This document shows positions 24,922 through 34,160 of a stretch of DNA of 64,000 bases, in pieces. Numbering within the stretch: the first letter of the stretch is position 1; the number at the start of each line of letters is the position of its first letter. The position numbers and the translations under genes are program-made. Below the pieces are notes generated by a model, which had not been told where the DNA came from, searched no databases, and was given only the letters and a program-made list of their open reading frames with translations. This DNA comes from Rhodovulum sp. 12E13 (GTDB taxonomy: Bacteria > Pseudomonadota > Alphaproteobacteria > Rhodobacterales > Rhodobacteraceae): NCBI RefSeq assembly GCF_003340565.1, contig NZ_QPLK01000019.1:1-64000 (forward strand), written 5' to 3'.

Positions 24922-26307
24922 TCAGAAGACGTTCGCGTTGCGCAAGCCGCCGAGCGCGGCGGCGCACAGGGCGAAAGCCGCCGCGACGACCATCAGGGGC
25001 ACGATCTGGAAGCCGCCGAGAATGGCGATCAGGCTCGCGGCAAGTGCCGCCCCGCAGGACTGGCCGAACACCCGCGCGACCGACATCATCCCGCTGGCCC
25101 CGCCCGAGCGATCGAGGGGCGCGCTCGTCATGATGGTGCGGCTATTCGGCGCCTGAAACAGCGAGAATCCCGCGCCGCACAGGGCGAGGCGCCACATGAT
25201 GTCGGCGTTCGACGGAGCGGCGGGCAACGCCGCGATCAGCAGCAGCCCGAGCGCGACGAGTCCCATCCCCGCCGCGCTCTGGATGGCACGATAGGGCCGG
25301 TCGGCCAGACGGCCCGCAATGGGGGCGAGCGCGGCGACGGCGATGGGCCAGGGGGTCAGGAGCAGACCTGTCTCCGCAGGGCTGCGCCCGAGCACGTCGT
25401 GCAGGTAGAACGGCAGCGAGACAAGGGCGAGGAACTGCGCGGCGAAGGACGTGATCGAGGCCGAGATCGACAGGGCGAAGGGGCGATGCGCGAGCAGGTC
25501 CGTCGGCAGTAGCGGCGATGTCATCAGCCTCTGCCGACGCACCAGCGCGGCGAAGGCGATAGCGGCCGCGCCCAGCTCGATCGTGCTCAGAACGACGGAG
25601 CCCCCTCGGCCGAACCCGCTGAGCCCGTAGATCGCCAGCCCGAACGCCAGGGCGTTGAGCACCGCGCTGACGATGTCGAACCGGTTGCCCCGCCCGGCGA
25701 TGCGCGGCAGCGTCAGCGCGCCCGACAGCAGGATGCCCATGCAGATCGGCACATTCACGAGAAACAGCCAGTGCCACGATGCAACCGACAGGATGGCTCC
25801 TGCCACTGTCGGCCCGGCCGCTGCCGAGATACCGACCACCAGCGAGATCGTGGCGATCCCGCGCCCGATCCCGTCGGCCGGCACGATATGGCGCACCATC
25901 GCACCGTTGATGCTCATGATCGCTCCGGCACCGATGCCCTGCACGATCCGCGCCGCGATCAGCGTCGCGATCGAGTCGGCCATCGCGCAGAAAAGCGAGG
26001 CAGCGCCGACGAGGGCCACGCCGGCAAAGTAGATCTTCCGGAACCCGATCGCCTCGGCCAGAGACGCCATCGGCAACAGGCAGGCGACGACGGCGAGCTG
26101 GAACGCGGTCACCACCCAGATCGCCGTCGAGGGGGTGACCCCCTGCGCGGCGGCGATCGAGGGAAGCGCCACGTTCATCATCGAGGCATCGAGGACCGAC
26201 AGCATAACCGCCGCACCCAGCGTGACGAAGGCGTAGAAGCGTTGCGGCTGCGGCAGGCCGCCATGCAGAGCCGCCTTCGGGCCATTCTCGGTTGTCGACA
26301 GGCTCAC
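24922..26307 (-). CDS. MFS transporter, DHA2-like (drug:H+ antiporter family)
   Basis: A 461-residue multi-helix transporter. Motif D1 (LDASMMNVALPSIA) in helix 1 and motif C (GISAAAGPTVAGAIL) in helix 5 mark the proton-antiporter drug-export group. About 14 hydrophobic segments can be counted, as in EmrB/QacA. The start is a GTG at 26305-26307 behind GGGAGCGG. It probably exports a small organic compound. It lies downstream of, and in the same direction as, the GntR gene with a 121-bp gap, so it may be co-regulated, but no direct evidence exists. Confidence 0.85.
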   Translation of the reverse strand: MSLSTTENGPKAALHGGLPQPQRFYAFVTLGAAVMLSVLDASMMNVALPSIAAAQGVTPSTAIWVVTAFQLAVVACLLPMASLAEAIGFRKIYFAGVALVGAASLFCAMADSIATLIAARIVQGIGAGAIMSINGAMVRHIVPADGIGRGIATISLVVGISAAAGPTVAGAILSVASWHWLFLVNVPICMGILLSGALTLPRIAGRGNRFDIVSAVLNALAFGLAIYGLSGFGRGGSVVLSTIELGAAAIAFAALVRRQRLMTSPLLPTDLLAHRPFALSISASITSFAAQFLALVSLPFYLHDVLGRSPAETGLLLTPWPIAVAALAPIAGRLADRPYRAIQSAAGMGLVALGLLLIAALPAAPSNADIMWRLALCGAGFSLFQAPNSRTIMTSAPLDRSGGASGMMSVARVFGQSCGAALAASLIAILGGFQIVPLMVVAAAFALCAAALGGLRNANVF

Positions 26308-26428
26308 GTGTCCGCCCGCTCCCGTGATCCGCCCGCGGGCCGCGACTGGCTGCCGCCGCGCCCGGCTTCGGTGCGGTCCCTTGCATGACCCACCCGCCCC
26401 GCCTGCCCCGATGACACCCGGGCGGCGC

Positions 26429-27166
26429 TCAGCCCGCGACGCGCGTCGCGGGCGTCGGCTCTGCCTCGGCCCCGGCCTCGGCGATGTCTTCGCCCCGGTT
26501 GCGGCGCTCTATCTCGCGCCACTGCCGAACGATTCGCTGGCCGTTCTGATAGACGTGTTCGGCCGTCAGCTCCTCGGCCCGGCGCTGCTGCCCGCGGCGC
26601 AGCGCGTCGAGTATTGCCTCGTGCGACGACTGGTTGACCGCCAGCGTCTCCGGGTCGATCCAGCGATAGCGGATCTCGCGCAGAACGGGGATGTCCCGCG
26701 TCCGCTGGATGGCCGCCACGACATAGGGGTTCTCGGCGGCCTCGTCGATCCGCCAGTGGAAGGTCTCGTTGGTCTGCTCCCACAGTTGAAACTCGGCCTG
26801 AGTCCAGATCCCGTCGTCGAGCAGTTCGCGCCCCGAGCGGACGAGCGCGCGGAGCCGGTCGAGCCCCTCCTCGCCGAGGCCGTTCTGCGTGGCCAGACGG
26901 GCCGCCAGCCCCGACAGCGTCGACCGGAGCTCGTAGATCTTCACGATATCCTCCGAGGTGAAGACCTGCACCGTGAAGCCGCTGTTCGGCGTGTAGTGCA
27001 GCAGCCCCTCGCTCGACAAAACCGAGAGCGCAGCCCGGACCGGTGTCCGCGATACCCCGAGATTCCGCGCAAGTTCGATCTCGTTCATGCGCGTGCCGGC
27101 CGCGAATTCCCCCTCGAGGATACCCTCCCGGATCCGCCGCTCGATCATCTGGCTGCGTGTCGCCAT
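26429..27166 (-). CDS. GntR-family regulator, FadR subfamily (FCD domain)
   Basis: A 245-residue DNA-binding protein. The winged helix covers residues 1 to about 70, with MNEIELARNLGVSRTPVRAAL as recognition region and LLHYTPNSGFTVQVFT as wing. The helical FCD ligand domain follows (YELRSTLSGLAARLAT, then ETFHWRIDEAAENPYV and NQSSHEAILDALRRG), keeping the histidines that usually hold a metal. A C-terminal tail of about 15 residues is Glu/Ala-rich. The gene lies 114 bp downstream of the cysteine-hydrolase gene, so it is probably the local regulator of the Dpp-type operon and the divergent asparaginase-like gene. Candidate TTG-N4-CAA sites occur in that divergent region. Confidence 0.9.
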   Translation of the reverse strand: MATRSQMIERRIREGILEGEFAAGTRMNEIELARNLGVSRTPVRAALSVLSSEGLLHYTPNSGFTVQVFTSEDIVKIYELRSTLSGLAARLATQNGLGEEGLDRLRALVRSGRELLDDGIWTQAEFQLWEQTNETFHWRIDEAAENPYVVAAIQRTRDIPVLREIRYRWIDPETLAVNQSSHEAILDALRRGQQRRAEELTAEHVYQNGQRIVRQWREIERRNRGEDIAEAGAEAEPTPATRVAG

Positions 27167-27280
27167 GGTGCGTCCTTCTCCTCCCTCGCAGGGCCGCCAG
27201 ACCGGGCCGGGGCGCAGCCCGTCCCCTCGCCCGGGCGGCGGGCGCGCCCCCGGCAGATCGGCCGGAGGCGCGGACCGGGC

Positions 27281-27991
27281 TCATTGCGCGGCTGCCTGCG
27301 TCACGTTTGCCTGCACTGTATCTATCAGGCTTTCTGTATCCATCACGTCGCCGAAGGTGGCGTAGAAGGCAGTCAGCGCGGCATTGTGCTCGGCATCGGT
27401 CATGGCCGCGTTCCCGTCGGACACCATGATCGTCTTGTAATTCAGCATCATGGCGTCGCGCGCGGTCGACTCGCAGCACACGCTCGTCACCGTGCCGGTG
27501 ACGATCACGGTTTCGATACCGGCCGCCTGCAGCCGCTCGTGCAGATCCGACGAGCCCTGGATCAGCGCCGAGAAGCGGTGCTTGAGCACGGTCTCGTCCT
27601 CGGGTTTCACCACGAGCTCGGGATAGAGCTCGTGGCCCACCGCCCCTTCCACCATGTTGGCCTGCCGTTGCGCGGCACGCTCGGCATCGTGGCCGGTCAT
27701 GGCGAACCAGTGAGACCATGCCTCGCGGCTCTCGTCGGTGATCGTGTTGCGGATCCAGAAAACCTTGCCGCCCGTCGCGCGCACCGCCTCGGCCAGACGA
27801 TTGACGTTCGGCACGATGTCGACGCAGCCGGGGACGAAGGCGGCGGCGTGCTCTTCCACCATGAAGGCGTTCTGCAGGTCGACGACGAGCAGCGCCGTCT
27901 TCGCCGGGTCGAGGTCGTCGTGGATATGTACCTTGCCGCGGCGCTCTACCACGCGCTCGACGATGTAGTCGGGGATTTTCACCTCGTGCAT
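27281..27991 (-). CDS. Isochorismatase-fold cysteine hydrolase, RutB-like
   Basis: A 236-residue hydrolase with the catalytic set D38 (LLVVDLQNAF), K137 (TVLKHRFSAL) and C172 (TGTVTSVCCESTARDA). The CESTARDAMMLNY and late NAALTAFYATFGDV segments resemble ureidoacrylate amidohydrolase RutB and biuret or N-carbamoyl hydrolases. The start ATG has an excellent AAAGGAG. It lies 38 bp after the DppD-like gene and is the first enzyme gene downstream of the transporter. It probably hydrolyses an amide, ureido or carbamoyl bond in the imported compound. The rest of a Rut pathway (RutA, RutC) is absent, so calling it RutB would go too far. Confidence 0.85.
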   Translation of the reverse strand: MHEVKIPDYIVERVVERRGKVHIHDDLDPAKTALLVVDLQNAFMVEEHAAAFVPGCVDIVPNVNRLAEAVRATGGKVFWIRNTITDESREAWSHWFAMTGHDAERAAQRQANMVEGAVGHELYPELVVKPEDETVLKHRFSALIQGSSDLHERLQAAGIETVIVTGTVTSVCCESTARDAMMLNYKTIMVSDGNAAMTDAEHNAALTAFYATFGDVMDTESLIDTVQANVTQAAAQ

Positions 27992-28029
27992 TGGTATTCT
28001 CCTTTCTCTCTCTCTGCTGGGATGGGGCG

Positions 28030-29031
28030 TCAGGCGGGGGCTGCGGCCGCCGCGGCGGGCCGCGCCGCGGCGAGCCGGGCGCACCTCGCGCTGCGGCCGG
28101 GGCCGACTTCCTCGACCGGCGGCAGTGCGGCGCGGCAGGCGTCGACCGCGAAGCGGCAGCGCGGGGCGAAGGCGCAGCCCGGCGGCAAGGCGGCGAGGTC
28201 GGGCGGGCTGCCGGGGATCGCCTCGATGTCGCGGTCGCGCGGCTGGCCGCGCACGGTCGAGGACAGCATGCCGATCGTGTAGGGGTGGCGCGGGTCGAGA
28301 AGGACGTCGCGCGCCGGACCGTATTCCACGATCCGGCCGGCATACATCACCGCCACCTTGTCGGCGATCTGCGCCGCCACGCCGAGGTCGTGGGTGACGA
28401 AGACGATTCCCATGCCGATCTCTGCCTGCAGGCGCTTGAGCAGGACGAGCACCTGGATCTGCACCGTCGCGTCGAGCGCCGTTGTCGGCTCGTCGGCCAG
28501 AAGCAGCTTCGGCTGGCAGGACAGGGCGAGCGCGATCATCGCCCGCTGGCGCAACCCGCCCGACAGTTCGTGCGGATAGGCGCGCAAGCGCCGCTCGGGC
28601 GACGGGATGCGCACCAGCTTCAGCAGCTCGAGCGCCCGCGCCTCGGCCTCGGCGCGGCTCGCGCCGCGATGGCGGCGGACCGTCTCGGCGATCTGGTCGC
28701 CGATGGTGAAGACCGGGTCGAGCGCCGTCATCGGCTCCTGAAACACCATCGACACGGTGTCGCCCCGCAGCGCGTTGAGTGCGCGGTCCCCGAGCGACAG
28801 CACGTCGTTCCCGTCGAGCCCGATCCGGCCCGATATCTCCGCGCGGCGCTCCGGCAGCAGGCGCATCAGTGCCCGCATCGTCACCGACTTGCCCGACCCG
28901 GACTCGCCGATGATGCAGAGCACCTCGCCTGCGGCGAGCGAGAAAGAGACGTCGTCGACCGCTGTCGCCGAACTCCTGCGGCTGTGGAACCGGACGGTCA
29001 GGCCCCGCACGTCGAGCAGCGGGGCGGTCAT
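28030..29031 (-). CDS. Oligopeptide-type ABC transporter ATPase (DppD-like), second system
   Basis: A 333-residue ATPase. Walker [10 protein letters not shown], signature LSGGLRQR, Walker [14 protein letters not shown] and VTHDLG are intact. The C-terminal cluster domain is [14 protein letters not shown]. The C-terminus ends in an Ala/Pro-rich tail. The ATG overlaps the DppF-like stop as ATGA. Order here (DppA-B-C-F-D) differs from the first system (B-C-D-F-A), so the two importers are separate acquisitions rather than a recent duplication. Confidence 0.91.
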   Translation of the reverse strand: MTAPLLDVRGLTVRFHSRRSSATAVDDVSFSLAAGEVLCIIGESGSGKSVTMRALMRLLPERRAEISGRIGLDGNDVLSLGDRALNALRGDTVSMVFQEPMTALDPVFTIGDQIAETVRRHRGASRAEAEARALELLKLVRIPSPERRLRAYPHELSGGLRQRAMIALALSCQPKLLLADEPTTALDATVQIQVLVLLKRLQAEIGMGIVFVTHDLGVAAQIADKVAVMYAGRIVEYGPARDVLLDPRHPYTIGMLSSTVRGQPRDRDIEAIPGSPPDLAALPPGCAFAPRCRFAVDACRAALPPVEEVGPGRSARCARLAAARPAAAAAAPA

Positions 29032-30191
29032 CGGGCCGCTCCCTGCGCGCGCTTCGCCGGCATCGGCGCCGGCGCGGCATTGAGTGGTGTCACCGGCGGA
29101 TCGCCGTGCCGGCTGTGCCCCGATCCGGGATCGTGCATGTGGCAGGCGACGCCGTGCGCCTCCGGCCCCTCGGCCGCGCTCAGCCGGGGCGCCTGCGCCG
29201 TGCAGACCGCTTCTGCGAACGGGCAGCGCGTGTGGAACCGGCAGCCTGACGGTGGGTCGATCGGGTTCGGCGGATCGCCCGCGATCGGTGCCTCGGTCAG
29301 CCGCTCGGCCGGATCGGTCGACAGCTGCGAGGCCAGCAGGGCCTGCGTGTAGGGGTGGCGGGCGGCGGAATAGATCCGGTCGACGGGCCCGATCTCGACC
29401 ACCTCGCCGAGATACATCACCAGCACCCGGTCCGAGATGTATTGCACGACGTGCAGGTCGTGCGAGATGAACAGGTAGGTCAGGCTGAGGCGCGTCCGCA
29501 GATGGCGCAGCAGGTTCAGCACCTGCGCCTCGACCGACTTGTCGAGCGCCGAGACCGCCTCGTCGAGGATCAGCATGCGCGGCTCGAGCGCCAGCGCGCG
29601 GGCGATGTTGACCCGCTGCTTCTGGCCACCCGACAATTCGTGAGGATAGCGATGCGCGAACATCTCGGCGGGCAGACCCACCTTGTCGAGCAGGTCGCGC
29701 GCCGTGGCGCGCGCCGTGTGTCGAGGTGCGCCGTGCACGCGCGGCCCGTAGGCGACCGAATCCTCGATGGGCATGCGGGGATTGAGCGACGAGGAGGAGT
29801 CCTGGAAGACCATCTGCATGTTGCGCCGCAGGTCACGGAGCGACAGGCCCTGGCGCTGTCCCACCGGATCGCCGTCGAAGATCAGTTCGCCCCTGTCGGG
29901 AGGGATCAGATGCATCAGCAGCCGCGCGAGGGTGGACTTGCCGCAGCCGGACTCGCCGACGACGCCCAGCGTCTCGCCCTTTCCCACCGCAAAGGAGACG
30001 CCATCCACCGCCTTCACCGTGGCGACCGTCGTGTTCAGCAGCCCGCCCTTGATCGGGAAGTGCTTGTGCAGGTCGCGCACGATCAGCAGGGGCTGGCGCG
30101 CGCCGCCCCGGTCGCGCGGATCGCGCTTGGGCACCTCGTGCAGGGCGGGGGCGGTGGCGGCGGGGGTCGTTGTCTGGTCGAACAGGGTCAT
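29028..30191 (-). CDS. Oligopeptide-type ABC transporter ATPase (DppF-like), second system
   Basis: A 387-residue ATPase with a 35-residue N-terminal extension before LLIVRDLHKHFPIKGG. Walker A GESGCGKST, signature LSGGQKQR and Walker B MLILDEAVSALDK are present. The C-terminal oligopeptide domain has CRFHTRCPFAEAVC. The start ATG is preceded by GAGGAAACT. It sits 10 bp after the permease gene and is coupled to the DppD-like gene. Confidence 0.91.
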   Translation of the reverse strand: MTLFDQTTTPAATAPALHEVPKRDPRDRGGARQPLLIVRDLHKHFPIKGGLLNTTVATVKAVDGVSFAVGKGETLGVVGESGCGKSTLARLLMHLIPPDRGELIFDGDPVGQRQGLSLRDLRRNMQMVFQDSSSSLNPRMPIEDSVAYGPRVHGAPRHTARATARDLLDKVGLPAEMFAHRYPHELSGGQKQRVNIARALALEPRMLILDEAVSALDKSVEAQVLNLLRHLRTRLSLTYLFISHDLHVVQYISDRVLVMYLGEVVEIGPVDRIYSAARHPYTQALLASQLSTDPAERLTEAPIAGDPPNPIDPPSGCRFHTRCPFAEAVCTAQAPRLSAAEGPEAHGVACHMHDPGSGHSRHGDPPVTPLNAAPAPMPAKRAQGAAR

Positions 30192-30201
30192 GGCAGTTTC
30201 C

Positions 30202-31098
30202 TCAGGCCTTGACGTCCATCGCGTGGCGGAGACCGTCGCTGACGAGGTTGAACGAGAGCGACATGACGAAGATGGCGATACCGGGCAGCGCACAGACCAG
30301 CGGCTGCACGTAGACGGCCTGCCGCAGGCTCGAGAGCATCGCGCCCCAGTCGGCCACCGGCGGCGAGACGCCGAGGCCGAGAAACGACAGGCCGGCCGAG
30401 AGCAGGATCGACACCGAGACGAGGCTGGAGGCGTAGATGAAGATCGGCGGCAGCACGTTGCCGATGACGTGTGCGCGAATGATCGAGTGTGTCGGCGCCC
30501 CGCTTGCCCGCGCCGCCTCGACGAAGTCGACCGATCGGATCTGGCTCGTCGCCGTCTCGGCCACCCGGCAGAGCGAGGGAATGAAGACGAGCGTCAGCGC
30601 GACGAGGCCGCTCGCGATCCCCCCGCCCAGCGTGCCCGAGATGGCGACGGCGAGCAGCACGGAGGGAAAGGCGTAGAAGACGTCCATCACCCGCATGATC
30701 GCGGTGTTGACCAGCCCCCCGAGGAAGCCGGCCAGGACGCCGAGCGTGCCGCCGATGGCCACGGCGAGCAGCACCGGCAGCACCCCCATCATGATCGAGA
30801 CGCGCCCGCCGTAGAGCAGCCGGCTGAGCATGTCGCGGCCAAGTTCGTCGGTGCCCAGCGGATGCTCCTCGAAGCCTACCGGTTTCAGCCGCTTGAGCAT
30901 GCTCGTCTCGTAGGGGTCGTGCGGCGCGAGGACCGGCGCGAGCAGCGCTGCGACCGCCGCCAGAAGGATCACGCAGAGAAAGAAGACCGTGACCGGGTCG
31001 TGCCGCAGGCGCTCCGCGACCGAGCTCCAGTAGCCGCGTCGGGCGGGGCCGGCAGGCGCCCCGGCCTGCGCGGTGGTGATCGTGGCATCGGCGGGCAT
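30202..31098 (-). CDS. Oligopeptide-type ABC permease (DppC-like), second system
   Basis: A 298-residue permease. After a cytoplasmic N-terminus of about 35 residues come a first helix, the DppC hallmark LGTDELGRDMLSRLLYGGRV and the remaining five helices, with the EAA-type loop near SVDFVEAARASGAPT. GLSFLGLGVSPPVADWG is the conserved late loop. Spacing of 13 bp from the DppB-like gene and 10 bp to the DppF-like gene indicates one operon. Confidence 0.9.
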   Translation of the reverse strand: MPADATITTAQAGAPAGPARRGYWSSVAERLRHDPVTVFFLCVILLAAVAALLAPVLAPHDPYETSMLKRLKPVGFEEHPLGTDELGRDMLSRLLYGGRVSIMMGVLPVLLAVAIGGTLGVLAGFLGGLVNTAIMRVMDVFYAFPSVLLAVAISGTLGGGIASGLVALTLVFIPSLCRVAETATSQIRSVDFVEAARASGAPTHSIIRAHVIGNVLPPIFIYASSLVSVSILLSAGLSFLGLGVSPPVADWGAMLSSLRQAVYVQPLVCALPGIAIFVMSLSFNLVSDGLRHAMDVKA

Positions 31099-31111
31099 GG
31101 GCGTCTCCCGT

Positions 31112-32068
31112 TCAGGCGCGCGACATGCGCGGGTCGACGAGCGTCTGCAGCAGGTCGACGATCAGGTTGATCAGGACGAAGGTGAGGGCGAGGAACAGGA
31201 TCGTGCCCTGCAGCAGCGGAATGTCCCGGGTCAGGATGGCCTTCGACATCAGAAGGCCCGTGCCCGGCCAGGTGAAGACGGTCTCGATCAGGATCGACCC
31301 GCCGATCAGGTAGCCCAGCTGAAGGCCCATCACCGCCAGGATCTGGGGCAGCGCGTTCTTCACCGCGTGCACGAGGATACGGGTGTTCGACAGCCCCTTC
31401 GCCCGCAGCACCTGCACGAAGTCCTGGCTGAGAATGTCGGCGACCGCCGAGCGGGTGGAGCGGGTGACGACGCCCAGCGGGATCATCGCCATCGTAACGA
31501 CCGGCAGCACCGCGTATTTCAGGCTGTCCCAGTCCAGCCAGTCGAAGTTCTCCGAGCCCGTCGCGCCCATGCCGGTGGCCGGCAGCCAGCGCAGGTTCAC
31601 CGCGAAGACGATCACCAGCACGATCCCCATCCAGTAGTTCGGCACCGAGACACCGACGGTGGAAATCGAGGTCGCGATCCGGTCGATAGGGCGGCCGACA
31701 TTGTAGGCGGCCAGCGTCCCCAGGGTGAAGGCCACCGCGAAGGCGAGCGTCACCGCGATGAGCGCGATGGCCAGCGTGTTGGCGAAGGCACGAGTGACAT
31801 CCTCGAGCACCGGGCGGTTGGTCTGCAGCGAGGTGCCGAGATCGCCGGTCAGCGCGCGTCCGAGCCAGTCGAAATACTGGAACACCAGCGGCTTGTCGAA
31901 CCCGTAGAGGCGCTTGATCGCCGCGATGTCCTCTTCGGTGGCGTCGGCGGGGATGAGCGACTGCACCGGGTCGCCAGGGGCGAGGTAGACCAGCGCGAAG
32001 CAGATCACCGAGACGCCGAGGGCGATCGGGATTGCGTAGAGCAGACGGTGCAGGGCGTAGATCCACAT
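31112..32068 (-). CDS. Oligopeptide-type ABC permease (DppB-like), second system
   Basis: A 318-residue permease from the ATG at 32066-32068 (MWIYALHRLLYAIP), which is preceded by AGGAGAG. Typical DppB elements are YLAPGDPVQSLIP, GDLGTSLQTNRPV and GSILIETVFTWPGTGLLM. It forms the channel with the DppC-like protein. The receptor gene lies 104 bp upstream. Confidence 0.9.
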   Translation of the reverse strand: MWIYALHRLLYAIPIALGVSVICFALVYLAPGDPVQSLIPADATEEDIAAIKRLYGFDKPLVFQYFDWLGRALTGDLGTSLQTNRPVLEDVTRAFANTLAIALIAVTLAFAVAFTLGTLAAYNVGRPIDRIATSISTVGVSVPNYWMGIVLVIVFAVNLRWLPATGMGATGSENFDWLDWDSLKYAVLPVVTMAMIPLGVVTRSTRSAVADILSQDFVQVLRAKGLSNTRILVHAVKNALPQILAVMGLQLGYLIGGSILIETVFTWPGTGLLMSKAILTRDIPLLQGTILFLALTFVLINLIVDLLQTLVDPRMSRA

Positions 32069-32172
32069 GGGGTCTCTCCTGTGGGAGCGGGCGGCCGGCG
32101 GTCCTGAAGGCGGCGGCGAGGGGCGGGCGCGCCGGCCTCGCGCCCGCCCCGGCAAGGCGCCGCCGCGCGCCG

Positions 32173-33765
32173 TTACTCCACCCGGATCGGGGTGATGTCC
32201 TGGAACCAGCTCTGCGCCTGAACGAACCCCTTCACGTTGGGCGCCATCGCCCGCGGATTGAGGTCGGACACGATGAACAGGTTCGCCCCGTCGGCCACCG
32301 CGATCTCGTGGGCCTGCGTTATCAGCGCGGACTGCTTCTCGGGGTCGAAGGTCTCGAGCGCCTCGGCGAGCAGGGCCTCCACCTCCTCGTTGTGGTATCC
32401 GCCCCAGTTCGAGCCGCCGGGGGTCTGGAACTTCTTCATGAAGCTCTTGACGAACTGCAGCGGCTCCATCGTCGCCGAGGAAAAGTTGATCGCGTCGTAC
32501 TGTTCGTGGTTCACCGCCCCCTGGATGAAGATGCCGATCATGGTGTTCCAGTCCATGACCTCGAAGTTGACCTCGAAGCCGGCCTCCTCCAGCTGAGACT
32601 GGACAAGCTCGTTCATCGGCAGCGGCTGCATCTGGCCCGAGCCCGAGGTCGAGATGCCCACGTTGATCTCGCAAGGCAGGCACCCCGCCTCTTCCAGCAG
32701 CGCGCGCGCCTTCTCGGGATCGTGGGAATAGCGCATCGGGTCGCCGAAATCGGTCTGGTTCGGCGTGTAGGCGCCGTAGGCCGGGATCGCGGTGCCGTTG
32801 AGCAGCGCCACCACTTCCTCGCGGTTCACGGCCCAGTTGGCCGCCTGGCGGATCCTGGGATCGGCGAAGGGGCCGCGCAGGTGGTTGAAGCGGTAGGGCC
32901 AGTAATGCGGGTATTCGTTCGTGACGACCTGCATCCCCGCCCCCTCGAGCGCCGGGATCATGTCGGGCGAGGGCGCCTCGACGAAATTCACCTGCCCCGC
33001 CAGCAAAGCGGCGGCCCGCGTCGTCGCCTCGGGCATCGGCAGGAGCACGAGACGGTCGTGCTGCGGCATGCGATCGGGATTCCAGTAGTCGGGGTTGGGC
33101 ACCAGTTCGAGCCGCTCGGTCGGCACGGCCGAGTCGAACAGATAGGGCCCCGTCCCCGCCGGCGCCTTGGCATACTCGGCGCGGTCGTTGCCGGCCGCTT
33201 CGTAGGCACAGGGCGACACCATCAGCACGTAAAGCAGGTTGTAGTCGAACAGCGACTCGATGTCCTGCGTGTGCAGCGCGAACGTCATCTCGTCGATCTT
33301 CTCGACCTCGGCGACCGTCGAGACGCGCGACCGGGCGCGGGCGAAGTCGACCGGGTTGAACGAGGGGTGGCTCTCGTCGGTCAACCGCGAGAAATTCCAC
33401 ACCGCGGCGTCGGCGTTCCACGGGCACCCGTCGTGAAAGGTGACGCCCTCGCGCAGCTCGAAGATCCAGCGCCTGGGATCGCTCTCGTCGACGTCCCACG
33501 ACGTCGCGAGGCCGGGCATCGCGACGGCCTCGGCGTCCGAGCGCGACAGGTCCCATGCCACGAGGCCCTCGTAGATCGAGTAGCCCACGAAACGCCAGCC
33601 CTCGAAGCCCTGATCGGGCATACCCGCCCAGTCGGGCAGGTCGCCCGCGGTCATGGCGACGGTGAGCGTGCCCTGCGCGGACGAGGCGCCCGCCACTGCG
33701 CCGGCCAGCGCGGCAGCGGCGGCGACACGGTGCAGCCCGCGTCCGAAGAAGGTGTCGTGCAGCAT
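32173..33765 (-). CDS. ABC transporter substrate-binding protein, family 5 (DppA type), second system
   Basis: A periplasmic receptor of 530 residues. I take the ATG at 33763-33765 (MLHDTFFGRGLHRVAAAAAL) as start because AAGGGGAC precedes it and a signal peptide follows, ending near AGASSAQG. Family landmarks are WIFELREGVTFHDGCPWNADAAVW and IRQAANWAVNREEVVALL. Two cysteines near residue 390 (EEAGCLPCEIN) are unusual and may form a disulfide. It is the first gene of the minus operon ending at the GntR gene and faces the asparaginase-like gene across a 395-bp divergent promoter region. Confidence 0.9.
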   Translation of the reverse strand: MLHDTFFGRGLHRVAAAAALAGAVAGASSAQGTLTVAMTAGDLPDWAGMPDQGFEGWRFVGYSIYEGLVAWDLSRSDAEAVAMPGLATSWDVDESDPRRWIFELREGVTFHDGCPWNADAAVWNFSRLTDESHPSFNPVDFARARSRVSTVAEVEKIDEMTFALHTQDIESLFDYNLLYVLMVSPCAYEAAGNDRAEYAKAPAGTGPYLFDSAVPTERLELVPNPDYWNPDRMPQHDRLVLLPMPEATTRAAALLAGQVNFVEAPSPDMIPALEGAGMQVVTNEYPHYWPYRFNHLRGPFADPRIRQAANWAVNREEVVALLNGTAIPAYGAYTPNQTDFGDPMRYSHDPEKARALLEEAGCLPCEINVGISTSGSGQMQPLPMNELVQSQLEEAGFEVNFEVMDWNTMIGIFIQGAVNHEQYDAINFSSATMEPLQFVKSFMKKFQTPGGSNWGGYHNEEVEALLAEALETFDPEKQSALITQAHEIAVADGANLFIVSDLNPRAMAPNVKGFVQAQSWFQDITPIRVE

Positions 33766-33871
33766 TGCGGTCCCCTTGTCTGTCACGGGCCCGGCAGACG
33801 GGCCCCTTCTTGCGGTCAGGCGTCTCCACTGCGGGCCGCGAGGCCGCTCCGGAAAACGCCCACCCATCAGG

Positions 33872-33883
33872 ATTGTGCGCAAT
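33872..33883. promoter_or_regulatory. Candidate GntR/FCD operator, site 1
   Basis: ATTGTGCGCAAT is an inverted repeat with perfect ATTG/CAAT arms around four bases. It has the TTG-N4-CAA form seen for several FadR-subfamily repressors. It lies about 107 bp upstream of the DppA-like start, in the region shared with the asparaginase-like gene. Confidence 0.35.
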
Positions 33884-34091
33884 CTATCTCGCAAGCCCCT
33901 TTCGCACACATGAGGCCAAAAACGCCCCCGCACGCCGCGCACTTCGGTCAATTCTGCGGCAGACTGGAAGGCGCCTGCTCATTTTGCTGACTGGAAAGGG
34001 ATTTTCCCGATCAACGAACGCAGATCGAACTGCCGCACCGCCGCGACATGGCGTATCGCTGAGTCGGCCGGCTCGATCGCGCCAAACTTGA

Positions 34092-34101
34092 TTGCATACA
34101 A
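34092..34101. promoter_or_regulatory. Candidate GntR/FCD operator, site 2
   Basis: TTGCATACAA, one base from a perfect TTGTATACAA palindrome, lies 59 bp before the asparaginase-like start. It shares the TTG-N4-CAA form with site 1. Confidence 0.4.
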
Positions 34102-34160
34102 CGCAACCCTTGCGCGTGCGCTCGACCGCTCCCGCAGGCGTCAAAACGGAGGACGATTCC

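Larger units (their letters stand above)
33766..34160. other. Divergent promoter region (395 bp)
   Basis: This lies between the DppA-like gene (minus) and the asparaginase-like gene (plus). It is less GC-rich than its surroundings and contains two TTG-N4-CAA palindromes, at 33873-33882 and 34092-34101. No gene is called. Confidence 0.55.

Noticed and set aside
26304-28343. Minus-strand frame of 679 codons over the GntR and hydrolase genes
   Set aside because: It is Arg/Ala/Pro-rich, spans three real genes in another frame and has no recognisable motif.
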